From the NCBI GenBank assembly GCA_011682665.1, contig JAACEG010000010.1:1-10930 (forward strand): a stretch of 10,930 bases of DNA, read 5' to 3'. Source of the DNA: Lysobacteraceae bacterium. Its GTDB lineage: Bacteria; Patescibacteriota; Patescibacteriia; JAACEG01. The notes beneath the pieces were generated by a model. The model searched no databases and was not told the origin of the DNA. It worked only from the letters and a program-made list of their open reading frames with translations. How positions within the stretch are numbered: the stretch's first letter is position 1; the number at the start of each line of letters is the position of its first letter. A program made the translations under genes and the position numbers. This document shows, piece after piece, positions 1 through 5,445 of this stretch.

Positions 1-46
1 ACCCTGTTAAATAAGCCTTTGGCTTAGCTTTGCTATTTAACAGGGT
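1..46. repeat. 13-bp perfect inverted repeat downstream of the pilin cluster
   Basis: ACCCTGTTAAATA at 1-13 is the exact reverse complement of 34-46. The interior contains two smaller hairpins, AGCC-ttt-GGCT (14-24) and TAGC-ttt-GCTA (25-35). It lies 43 bases beyond the stop of the last pilin gene, so it could end that transcript, but the window starts at its edge and no T-run can be seen. A dispersed palindromic repeat is equally possible. Confidence 0.6.
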
Positions 47-48
47 GA

Positions 49-89
49 ATTGAGAATTGAAAATTGTAAATTGTAAATTGCAAATTGCA
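49..89. repeat. ATTGNAA heptamer array
   Basis: Six consecutive heptamers start at 49, 56, 63, 70, 77 and 84, all beginning ATTG (ATTGAGA, ATTGAAA, ATTGTAA twice, ATTGCAA, ATTGCAT). The last one reaches the stop codon of the adjacent pilin gene. The same heptamer recurs near the right end of the window (10723-10750 and 10808-10828). The role is unknown; this is low-complexity spacer sequence. Confidence 0.6.
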
Positions 90-518
90 TTATAGTCCTG
101 TGTCAAATTCAGTTGCTATTCCAAGCTTATAAACAACAAAATAAGTAATTGCATAAGCCAACATTACGATAATAATCCCAATAGTAGAATTAATAATAGT
201 CTGTTTTGCCTTTGTCACTTGCTGTTCATTGCCCTCAGCCGTCATCCATAAAAAACCGCCGTAGATCATTAAAACTAAAAAAACAACGGCTAAAAAAGTT
301 AAAAATATTTTTATAATTTCGCCTAATCTATCAGCAAAATATATATCACCTTCTTCATTAACAGGCTGAAAGCCGGCGCCTTCGTCTCCTGTCCCGACTG
401 ATTTTAATCTATCTAATATTGATTTTTGTTTTGCTTGAACAGGCAAAGCAAGAAGATAATATAATAATGTTAAAATAATAAATCTAATTTTTTTTATTTT
501 TAAAAATACTTTTTCCAT
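90..518 (-). CDS. T4SS-type pilin-like membrane protein, copy 1 (last of cluster)
   Basis: This is a 142-aa small membrane protein. Residues 1-29 form a basic and hydrophobic signal peptide with a likely cleavage after VQA. A soluble stretch of about 35 residues includes an acidic EGAGF segment. Two hydrophobic helices (about 68-88 and 107-130) flank the family loop GGFLWMTAEGNEQQV, in which the usual second Gly of GGN is Glu. Signal plus two helices around a GGFxWMxxGGN loop is the architecture of the VirB2/TrbC-like pilins of CPR bacteria (I believe Pfam T4SS_pilin). It would sit in the cytoplasmic membrane and might assemble into a filament. Its ATG lies one base after the stop of the preceding pilin gene, so the two are probably translationally coupled. 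No Shine-Dalgarno is visible. Family confidence is good; a true pilus role is inferred. Confidence 0.8.
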   Translation of the reverse strand: MEKVFLKIKKIRFIILTLLYYLLALPVQAKQKSILDRLKSVGTGDEGAGFQPVNEEGDIYFADRLGEIIKIFLTFLAVVFLVLMIYGGFLWMTAEGNEQQVTKAKQTIINSTIGIIIVMLAYAITYFVVYKLGIATEFDTGL

Positions 519-519
519 T

Positions 520-942
520 TTATTCTAAATTTGTAAAGCCCGCTGAGCTACCTAATTGAGACACAATATACCAGGTTATGGCATAAGCAAACATAACAAT
601 TGCCAGCCCAATAACGGAATTGATAATAATATTTTTTGCTGTTGCTACTTTATCATTATTGCCACCAGCCGTCATCCATATAAAACCGCCATAAATTATT
701 AAAACAAAAAATACAACTCCTAAAAAACTAATTAAAGTTTTAATAATTTTTCCAAGCACTGGCTCCATCTCTGTTTTTTCAGTATTAAATCCAACTTTTT
801 GTGCGGCGCCGTTTAAAAACCCTGATGAATTAGTTAAATTAGGGCTAGCAGTATCATCTGTTGCTAATAAAGTAAAACAAGGAAATAATAATAAAATTAT
901 CGCGATTGCAATAAAAACCTGTTTAAATTTCGGTTTAAACAT
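520..942 (-). CDS. T4SS-type pilin-like membrane protein, copy 2
   Basis: This is a 140-aa member of the same family. A hydrophobic N-terminal signal (about 8-27) is followed by a Thr/Asn/Ser-rich exposed stretch containing KVGFNTE, then a first helix (about 65-84), the loop GGFIWMTAGGNNDKV (85-99) and a second helix (about 107-130). The loop is identical in copy 3. The stop TAA is one base before the start of copy 1 and the start lies 23 bases after the end of copy 3, so copies 4 to 1 look like one transcription unit. There is no clear ribosome-binding site. The protein is probably a filament subunit or a membrane-embedded pilin paralogue; function is inferred from architecture only. Confidence 0.8.
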   Translation of the reverse strand: MFKPKFKQVFIAIAIILLLFPCFTLLATDDTASPNLTNSSGFLNGAAQKVGFNTEKTEMEPVLGKIIKTLISFLGVVFFVLIIYGGFIWMTAGGNNDKVATAKNIIINSVIGLAIVMFAYAITWYIVSQLGSSAGFTNLE

Positions 943-965
943 AAATTATAAAAATTATTTTGGAG

Positions 966-1364
966 TTATGTCTTTGGCTTACTAACAGTCAAATTAAGTT
1001 CATTCGTGATTATATAAGTTATTACATAAGCCGAAAGCACAATAATCAACCCTAATGTCGCGTTAATTATTATTTTTTTAGCTGTTTCAACTTTATCATT
1101 ATTGCCACCAGCCGTCATCCATATAAAACCGCCATAAATCACTAAAATAAAAAATATGATTCCAAGAAAAGACAAAAATACTCTAATAATGTTTCCAATA
1201 GCGTCTGAAAACGAAGAAACATTATTAACTTTTTTACTAAGTCCAGCCTGAGTAGCTGTGTCCTGCAAACCACCCACCGTTATAGCTTCCACTGCAACAA
1301 AATTTAACGAACAAAAACTTATGATTAATAATAAAATAATAAAAAATTGTATTTTTTTAAACAT
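966..1364 (-). CDS. T4SS-type pilin-like membrane protein, copy 3
   Basis: This 132-aa protein has a signal peptide with likely cleavage after AVEA (residue 27), a short exposed region, a first helix (about 57-77), the loop GGFIWMTAGGNNDKV (79-93) and a second helix (about 100-120). Its ATG follows the TAG stop of copy 4 directly (TAGATG), so translation is probably coupled. Its 3' half is very similar to copy 4 at the DNA level: aligning 1021-1180 with 1408-1567, I count 147 of 160 identical bases by hand. That implies recent duplication or gene conversion. The soluble segments between signal and loop differ clearly between the two copies, so the exposed part is diversifying faster than the helices. 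Confidence 0.8.
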   Translation of the reverse strand: MFKKIQFFIILLLIISFCSLNFVAVEAITVGGLQDTATQAGLSKKVNNVSSFSDAIGNIIRVFLSFLGIIFFILVIYGGFIWMTAGGNNDKVETAKKIIINATLGLIIVLSAYVITYIITNELNLTVSKPKT

Positions 1365-1769
1365 CTAATCTATTGCTTTATTAAATTCAGTGGTAATTAA
1401 ATGAGTTATTACATAAGCTGAAAGCACAATAATCAACCCTAATGTTGCGTTAGCTATTATTTTTTTAGCTGTTTCAACTTTATCATTATTGCCACCAGCC
1501 GTCATCCACATAAAACCGCCGTAAATCATTAGAACAAAAAATATAATCCCCAAAAAAGACAAAAATAATCCAATAACTCTCCCCGTAGCCTTTGGCAACG
1601 TAAGTACTGTTTCCTGATTTGTATTAAACCCAGCACTATTTCCAGTTTTATCTAAGCCAGTCCCTATAGATGAATCAACTGCATTAATATTAACAATATT
1701 AAAACAAAATAAATAAATAATTATTAAAAAGCTAAAAATAACAAATTTTATTTTATTTAGAACAAACAT
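1365..1769 (-). CDS. T4SS-type pilin-like membrane protein, copy 4
   Basis: With the ATG at 1769 the product is 134 aa, starting MFVLNKIKF with a typical signal peptide cleaved after about INA (residue 30). The frame is open back to 1814, but the extra 15 residues contain aromatic and polar residues ahead of the basic n-region and would spoil the signal, so I prefer 1769. The mature protein has a Ser/Thr/Gly-rich exposed segment, a helix (about 64-82), the loop GGFMWMTAGGNNDKV (84-98) and a second helix (about 105-127). It abuts copy 3. A 179-base spacer separates it from copy 5. A weak promoter is possible there (TTGTTA and TACATA, 17 apart, near 1776-1798), but I would not rely on it. Confidence 0.8.
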   Translation of the reverse strand: MFVLNKIKFVIFSFLIIIYLFCFNIVNINAVDSSIGTGLDKTGNSAGFNTNQETVLTLPKATGRVIGLFLSFLGIIFFVLMIYGGFMWMTAGGNNDKVETAKKIIANATLGLIIVLSAYVITHLITTEFNKAID

Positions 1770-1879
1770 AATATGTACTATCTGATTAATTCGGTAACAA
1801 AACCAGAAAAACAAAACATCAACAAAATTTTGAATTTCATTCCCTGCCCGCGCAACACGATATTTTGTCTTGCTGCATG

Positions 1880-1901
1880 GGTAGAGATAAAAATCTCTAC
1901 C
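1880..1901. repeat. hairpin GGTAGAGAT/ATCTCTACC between pilin copies 4 and 5
   Basis: GGTAGAGAT (1880-1888) and ATCTCTACC (1893-1901) form a perfect 9-bp stem with an AAAA loop on the plus strand. On the minus strand it follows copy 5 by about 47 bases and could slow or end transcription. It is not followed by a T-run, so it is not a standard intrinsic terminator. A dispersed repeat is the alternative. Confidence 0.5.
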
Positions 1902-1948
1902 ATTGTATAAAACAATAAATATATTTTTTATTTTTAATCAATAAGACA

Positions 1949-2296
1949 TTAAGCAACCGCTTCTACTACAAATTTAACAATCGCAAAGGAAGCTAAGACA
2001 ATAGCCAAACCAATTACGCCGGCGATAATCATTCCTCGAGCGCTTGCGACCTTTTCTTCATTACCTCCAGAAAGCATCCATTGAAAACCTCCAACTAACA
2101 CAACGATAATAGCTAAAATTCCTAAAAATCCCAAAAGAATATTAACAACAGATGAAATCATAGATCTTAATCCTTCTGTCCCTAAACCTAAAGTAGTAAC
2201 ATAATCCATACCAAATCCTTGCGCCAAAGCTACTGAAGAAAACATCATAGAAAATAAAAAGATGGAGATAAAAGCTAAAGAAATTATTTTTTTCAT
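1949..2296 (-). CDS. T4SS-type pilin-like membrane protein, copy 5 (candidate major subunit)
   Basis: This is a compact 115-aa member and the closest of the seven to a textbook VirB2-like pilin. The signal peptide ends in ALA at residue 25, followed by QGFGMDY, and the mature protein is only about 90 residues. The first helix is about 48-68, the loop GGFQWMLSGGNEEKV is at 69-83, and the second helix is about 90-113. Unlike its neighbours it has both a strong ribosome-binding site (AAAGGGGGTGA just upstream) and its own extended -10 promoter (2382-2390). This suggests it is made in larger amounts than the others. The protein ends right after the second helix with almost no tail. The major-subunit role is inferred from expression signals and size. 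Confidence 0.82.
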   Translation of the reverse strand: MKKIISLAFISIFLFSMMFSSVALAQGFGMDYVTTLGLGTEGLRSMISSVVNILLGFLGILAIIVVLVGGFQWMLSGGNEEKVASARGMIIAGVIGLAIVLASFAIVKFVVEAVA

Positions 2297-2303
2297 ATTT
2301 TTT

Positions 2304-2314
2304 TCACCCCCTTT
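2304..2314 (-). promoter_or_regulatory. strong Shine-Dalgarno of pilin copy 5
   Basis: AAAGGGGGTGA differs by a single base from the full anti-SD complement AAGGAGGTGA, and the G-run ends 10 bases before the ATG at 2296. No other pilin gene in the cluster has a comparable site. Confidence 0.7.
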
Positions 2315-2320
2315 CTAATA

Positions 2321-2380
2321 CATATAAACATATAAAATATAAGCATATAAACAAAAATGTTTAAATGTTTAGATGTTTAT
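2321..2380. repeat. tandem 8-mers in the leader of pilin copy 5
   Basis: On the plus strand CATATAAA occurs at 2321, 2329 and 2344, and three tandem ATGTTTAN units start at 2357, 2365 and 2373. The two sets are partly complementary (AAACAT with ATGTTT), so the transcript leader of copy 5 could fold on itself. The set fills most of the space between the promoter and the ribosome-binding site. Confidence 0.5.
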
Positions 2381-2381
2381 T

Positions 2382-2390
2382 ATTATAACA
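2382..2390 (-). promoter_or_regulatory. extended -10 promoter of pilin copy 5
   Basis: The minus strand reads TG-T-TATAAT, a perfect extended -10 element. No good -35 box is found at the usual distance, which fits extended -10 promoters. Transcription would start near 2375, giving a leader of about 80 bases. Confidence 0.55.
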
Positions 2391-2395
2391 CACTT

Positions 2396-2740
2396 TTAAA
2401 TAATTAAAAATGGCGACAAGAAACCTGGTCCCAAAATAAACTTCAATATAATATAACTGCTAAAAATAATTAATAATCCAAAAAATGCCCAAGTTAAAAT
2501 ATCTTTCCCTTTTTTGACTTTATCTTGATTGCCCCCAGAAATCATCCATTGGAAACCGCCATAAACAAACATAACTAAAGCTAACGATCCCATCACGGAA
2601 AAAGCTCCTTTTATCCCCAGTCCTATTATTACCCTTGGATCATTATTGTTTTTTCCTAAAGGATTGGTTAGCCCAGTAGCAGCTAAAGTAATTAAAGGGC
2701 TAAAAAGAATTAAAATATTAAAAAATATTTTTTTCAACAT
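2396..2740 (-). CDS. T4SS-type pilin-like membrane protein, copy 6
   Basis: This 114-aa protein has a signal peptide with likely cleavage after TLA (residue 20), then a short exposed segment rich in Asn and Gly (NPLGKNNNDPR). A first helix (about 42-60) leads into the loop GGFQWMISGGNQDKV (61-75) and a second helix (about 83-102). A hydrophobic tail, GPGFLSPFLII, is unlike those of the other copies. The gene has its own promoter (2767-2795), about 20 bases of leader and no Shine-Dalgarno. It ends just before the promoter of copy 5. The helix sequence diverges from copies 1-4, so this is an older paralogue. Membrane localisation is well supported; the filament role is inferred. Confidence 0.8.
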   Translation of the reverse strand: MLKKIFFNILILFSPLITLAATGLTNPLGKNNNDPRVIIGLGIKGAFSVMGSLALVMFVYGGFQWMISGGNQDKVKKGKDILTWAFFGLLIIFSSYIILKFILGPGFLSPFLII

Positions 2741-2766
2741 ATATAATCATTAAATAATCATATTAT

Positions 2767-2795
2767 ATTATATCGTATTATATCAAAAATGTAAA
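2767..2795 (-). promoter_or_regulatory. sigma-70-like promoter of pilin copy 6
   Basis: The minus strand has TTTACA (2795-2790), a 17-base spacer and TATAAT (2772-2767). Transcription would start near 2760, about 20 bases before the ATG. It lies wholly in the 66-base gap after copy 7. Confidence 0.6.
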
Positions 2796-2806
2796 ACTAA
2801 TCATAA

Positions 2807-3280
2807 TTATTTAGGAAATTTCCACCACTCTTTATTAAAGATTTTAACATGTCCAAAATCGCTTAAATTACCTGTAAACACGGCAATTATAAAATTAATA
2901 ATTACCCAACTTCCTAAAACTATACTCAATCCAATGACAGATCCTATAATAATATCTTTACCCTTTTCTATCATATTAGTGTTACCGCGAGAAAGCAACC
3001 AAACAAATCCTCCATAAACAAAAAACAAAAGTGATAAACTGCCTAATAGTCCCAACATTAACCTAAAAACATTATTTAAAACTTGAAAAAATTCCGCTAC
3101 TCCACAATCTCTTGCTTTCCCGAGACAAGCATCAGGAATTAAAGGCCCTCCTAAAACATCATTAACCCACCCCTTGGTTTCCGCCCCTTGGACAACAGTT
3201 GTTTTTGGAATAAAAAAAACAAAGATGCAAGAAAAAACAATAATATAAACTAAAAAAATTTTTTTGCTAATTATTTTCAT
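2807..3280 (-). CDS. divergent pilin-like membrane protein, copy 7 (first after the solute-binding protein)
   Basis: At 157 aa this is the longest of the seven. The signal peptide (about 8-32) is likely cleaved after VQG. The exposed part carries two cysteines (C52 and C59, ACLGKARDC) that could form a small disulfide loop, absent from the other copies. Helix one is about 72-89. The loop is GGFVWLLSRGNTNMI (90-104), with Arg where the others have Gly or Glu and Met-Ile in place of Lys-Val. Helix two is about 110-135, followed by a 20-residue tail rich in aromatic and basic residues (KEWWKFPK). It starts 11 bases after the solute-binding protein gene and is presumably cotranscribed with it. 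It may be a minor or tip subunit, or an adaptor to the neighbouring binding protein; this is speculation from position and the Cys pair. Confidence 0.75.
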   Translation of the reverse strand: MKIISKKIFLVYIIVFSCIFVFFIPKTTVVQGAETKGWVNDVLGGPLIPDACLGKARDCGVAEFFQVLNNVFRLMLGLLGSLSLLFFVYGGFVWLLSRGNTNMIEKGKDIIIGSVIGLSIVLGSWVIINFIIAVFTGNLSDFGHVKIFNKEWWKFPK

Positions 3281-3291
3281 TTTTAAAATTA

Positions 3292-4665
3292 TTATTTTGC
3301 CATATCAATTTTAGTTCCCATTGATTTTAAAGCTTCTTTTGCGTCTACATCGTCATTATTATAAATTTGATCAAACATATCTTTAAAAGCCACTTCAATA
3401 TAATTAAAATTTCTATATTTATGCCAGCTATCCGCTGTAAGGACCTGATCAACAAATGGCTTAATCTGTAAATTATTTTCTTGTTCCTTTATTAAACTTC
3501 TTAAAGCTGTCGGCTTGTTAGTCTTTTTTAAATAATCTTTTATATTTCCTTCTTTGTTCATAAAAAGAACAAAATTCCAGGCTTCATCTACATGCTTGCC
3601 ACCTTTAAAAACGGTTTCTGCCCAATAATTAGCATAATTTATAGGATGGCTAAGATTGACTTGAGGCGCGGGCGCTACTTTGAAATCTAATGTTGGAGCT
3701 TTAGATTTTAATAATGGGATATCATGAGAATAACCAAAAAAGAAAGCTACTTTTCCTTGAGCAAAAAGATCTAAAGAATTTGGCAAATCATTATTCCATG
3801 AATAAACCTCACTATTAGGAGAAGCAAAATCTAAATAAAAATTTAAAGCTTCTAATGTTCTTTGGAAAAAAGGTTTGCTTGTTAAAGAATCTAAATTAAC
3901 GCCATTCTGCAACATTAATAAAGACAATATATCTAAAGGCCTTTCTATATTATTAAATGTTCCTAAAGCTGTCCCTGATTGGATTATTTTGCGGTTTATA
4001 TCATATTTAGTCAACATTCTAACATCCTCTGAAAATTCATCCCAATCAGCTGGAGGGAAAACTATATTAGCGCTATCTAATAAATCTCTATTATAAAATA
4101 AAGCTAAAGTATCTAAGAATAATGGAAAAGCATAAATTTGATTTCTACCATCTTTATCTTTTAAAATAACATCACGATAAACTGCTTCCGCATAATTGTT
4201 TTTTATATCGTTTATTGTAGGGCTTATTTCTTTTTTGAGCTCTATGCTTTGTTCCGTCTTTCTCTTACATCCTGGCAAGGGAGATTTATAAGCTATATAT
4301 GGCAATTCAATTTCTTTTGGCAAATAAGCTATCTTGTTTTTATATTTAGCTATCCAGGTATTATGAATATAAAAAATATCAGGACCTCTTCCTTCAGCCC
4401 AAGCGTTCAAAAGTGTATTTTCATATTCTTCGTATCTTAGCTTCTTATATTTAATATTAATATTCGGATGAGCTCTATTATATTTAGTTATTATCTTTTC
4501 AAAAGCGTCTGAATTATCCCATACCCCCCAAACATTCAAAGTTATAGGTTCTAATTTTTTTCTTACAGTCCATGATACGCATTTGCATTGAAAGCCAGAA
4601 GTAAGTAACAAAAACAAAATTAACAATAATATTTTAAATTTGAAATTTGTTTTTAAAAATTTCAT
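3292..4665 (-). CDS. family-1 extracellular solute-binding protein (sugar-binding type)
   Basis: From the ATG at 4665 the product is 457 aa, the usual size for UgpB/MalE-type binding proteins of sugar ABC transporters. A TTG five codons upstream (4680) is a possible alternative. Residues 1-26 are a membrane signal. Cys27 and Cys29 follow, but the lipobox (GFQC) is poor, so it may be a lipoprotein or a membrane-anchored protein. Family features are ITLNVWGVWD (41-50), GRGPDIFYIHNTW (92-104), a hinge segment YAFPLFLDTLALFYNRDLL (178-196) and FAQGKVAFFFGYSHD (301-315). No permease or ATPase gene is in the window. It heads the transcription unit with pilin copy 7 only 11 bases downstream. Substrate cannot be told from sequence; sugars or glycans are the family norm. 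Confidence 0.85.
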   Translation of the reverse strand: MKFLKTNFKFKILLLILFLLLTSGFQCKCVSWTVRKKLEPITLNVWGVWDNSDAFEKIITKYNRAHPNINIKYKKLRYEEYENTLLNAWAEGRGPDIFYIHNTWIAKYKNKIAYLPKEIELPYIAYKSPLPGCKRKTEQSIELKKEISPTINDIKNNYAEAVYRDVILKDKDGRNQIYAFPLFLDTLALFYNRDLLDSANIVFPPADWDEFSEDVRMLTKYDINRKIIQSGTALGTFNNIERPLDILSLLMLQNGVNLDSLTSKPFFQRTLEALNFYLDFASPNSEVYSWNNDLPNSLDLFAQGKVAFFFGYSHDIPLLKSKAPTLDFKVAPAPQVNLSHPINYANYWAETVFKGGKHVDEAWNFVLFMNKEGNIKDYLKKTNKPTALRSLIKEQENNLQIKPFVDQVLTADSWHKYRNFNYIEVAFKDMFDQIYNNDDVDAKEALKSMGTKIDMAK

Positions 4666-4698
4666 AAAACTTTTCCACAATCTAATTTTTATTTTTTT

Positions 4699-4727
4699 AT
4701 TATACCATAAAAAATAAAAAACAACAA
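4699..4727 (-). promoter_or_regulatory. promoter of the solute-binding protein/pilin operon
   Basis: The minus strand has TTGTTG (4727-4722), a 17-base spacer and TATAAT (4704-4699), with TG one base upstream of the -10 (extended -10). Transcription should start near 4692, about 27 bases before the ATG at 4665. This is one of the best promoter matches in the window. Confidence 0.65.
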
Positions 4728-4743
4728 AAATTTATTGGACTAC

Positions 4744-4864
4744 AAAAGCCAACAGAAGTTCGCAGAGCGATTAGTGAAAGGTATAAGCGAATATTTATTT
4801 TTGGAGAGAGATAAAAAATTTGCTTAACACCTTTCCTGCTCTGCGAGCTCCCATTGGCTTCACA
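4744..4864. repeat. long imperfect palindrome, left spacer element
   Basis: The two halves of this 120-base stretch are imperfect reverse complements. AGCCAA (4747-4752) pairs with TTGGCT (4854-4859), TCGCAGAGC (4760-4768) pairs exactly with GCTCTGCGA (4838-4846), GAAAGGT (4776-4782) pairs with ACCTTTC (4829-4835), and TAAGCGAA (4784-4791) pairs, with one mismatch, with TTTGCTTA (4818-4825). The loop is near GAGAGAG (4804-4810). There is no reading frame of note. It could be a folded RNA or a palindromic mobile or repeat element. It lies just upstream of the solute-binding protein promoter. Confidence 0.55.
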
Positions 4865-4867
4865 TAT

Positions 4868-5096
4868 TTAGGGACTGGTGACGAGAGCCGTTTCTACTGC
4901 AATTTTCATCTTTTGGTCAAATTTTCTTCAAATTTTTTTATCTTACCTTAAAGTAGGCTAAAAAAATTACTTGCCCCGTAGTTATTTATATACTACTGGG
5001 GTTTAAAAAATTTGTCTCAAAATCTAAAAATTTTTACCCCGTTGCCGGCCGGCTAACTGGGGTCATTACGAAAACGCTCTCGTTACCAGCCCCTAT
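4868..5096. other. structured spacer element with closing stem and internal hairpins
   Basis: The ends are inverted repeats: GGGACTGGTGACGAGAGCCG (4871-4890) matches the reverse complement of 5075-5093 with two mismatches and one bulge. Inside are CTACT (4894-4898) with AGTAG (4952-4956), and a hairpin CCCCGTAGT/ACTACTGGGG around 4973-5001 with one bulged T. A third hairpin at about 5037-5062 runs ACCCCGTTGCCGG against CCGGCTAACTGGGGT and has two bulged Ts. AT-rich segments at about 4917-4941 and 5003-5027 are also largely complementary. The two GC-rich hairpins resemble each other. There is no open reading frame of note on either strand. Candidates are a structured non-coding RNA, a MITE or a REP-like element. 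I do not recognise a known RNA family. Confidence 0.5.
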
Positions 5097-5100
5097 TTAT

Positions 5101-5234
5101 TTTATAATATATTATTTTTATAATTTGTTTATAAATTTCTATGAATTTTGTAAACTTTAAAACTAAAACACCGAAACACTGCCCGCGAAGAAATAAGGGA
5201 AAATATATTTTTTTCAAAGAACTTTCCGTATTTT
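5101..5234. other. AT-rich spacer with nothing recognised
   Basis: This part of the 700-base gap between the two divergent genes is AT-rich. I see no RNA gene, promoter or repeat that I can support. Short frames exist on the minus strand but have no family features. Confidence 0.5.
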
Positions 5235-5325
5235 TCTGCGTCTTTCTGTGTCTGTTCTGTGTCAATCTGCGACTGCAAATCAGTACTGCGTCTATTCCGC
5301 GTTAGTCTACGACTGCAAAAGCAGT
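5235..5325. repeat. degenerate TCTGCGTC repeats phased at 10-11 bases, with two small hairpins
   Basis: Related octamers TCTGCGTC, TCTGTGTC and TCTGCGAC start at 5235, 5245, 5256 and 5266, then ACTGCGTC at 5285, TCCGCGTT at 5296 and TCTACGAC at 5306. Steps are mostly 10-11 bases, close to one helical turn. Two similar hairpins lie 40 bases apart: ACTG-caaat-CAGT (5272-5284) and ACTGC-aaaa-GCAGT (5312-5325). There is no coding signal. The function is unknown. Confidence 0.5.
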
Positions 5326-5382
5326 ATTTCAAAAAACTATTCGGAAACTTCCAACTTTTAACTGAAAATCTCTGTAAGATTC

Positions 5383-5410
5383 TTAACAAATATCCTAAAT
5401 AATATATAAT
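5383..5410 (+). promoter_or_regulatory. possible promoter of the AAA_14/DUF4143 ATPase gene
   Basis: TTAACA (5383-5388), a 16-base spacer and TATAAT (5405-5410) lie 35 bases before the ATG. The -10 is perfect and the -35 is moderate. In such AT-rich sequence chance matches are common. Confidence 0.4.
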
Positions 5411-5445
5411 TAAGGTATTCAATTCCCCTAATTTATATTAAATTT

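Noticed and set aside
1770..1814. N-terminal extension of pilin copy 4
   Set aside because: The extra residues precede and would disrupt a normal signal peptide; the internal ATG at 1769 gives the family pattern.
1880..1901. Intrinsic terminator after pilin copy 5
   Set aside because: The stem is good, but no T-run follows it on the minus strand.
2321..2380. CRISPR-like array
   Set aside because: The units are only 8 bases, tandem or nearly so, without unique spacers.
3875..4440. Plus-strand frames inside the solute-binding protein gene
   Set aside because: They lie antisense to a well-supported gene and show no motifs.
4868..5096. Known housekeeping RNAs (tmRNA, 6S, SRP RNA, RNase P RNA)
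   Set aside because: I could not find the conserved cores or the tRNA-like end; only the general shape suggests RNA.
5083..5422. Two overlapping minus-strand frames (60 and 97 codons) in the spacer
   Set aside because: They run through the phased repeat and the end of the structured element, have no family features or ribosome-binding site, and overlap each other in different frames.
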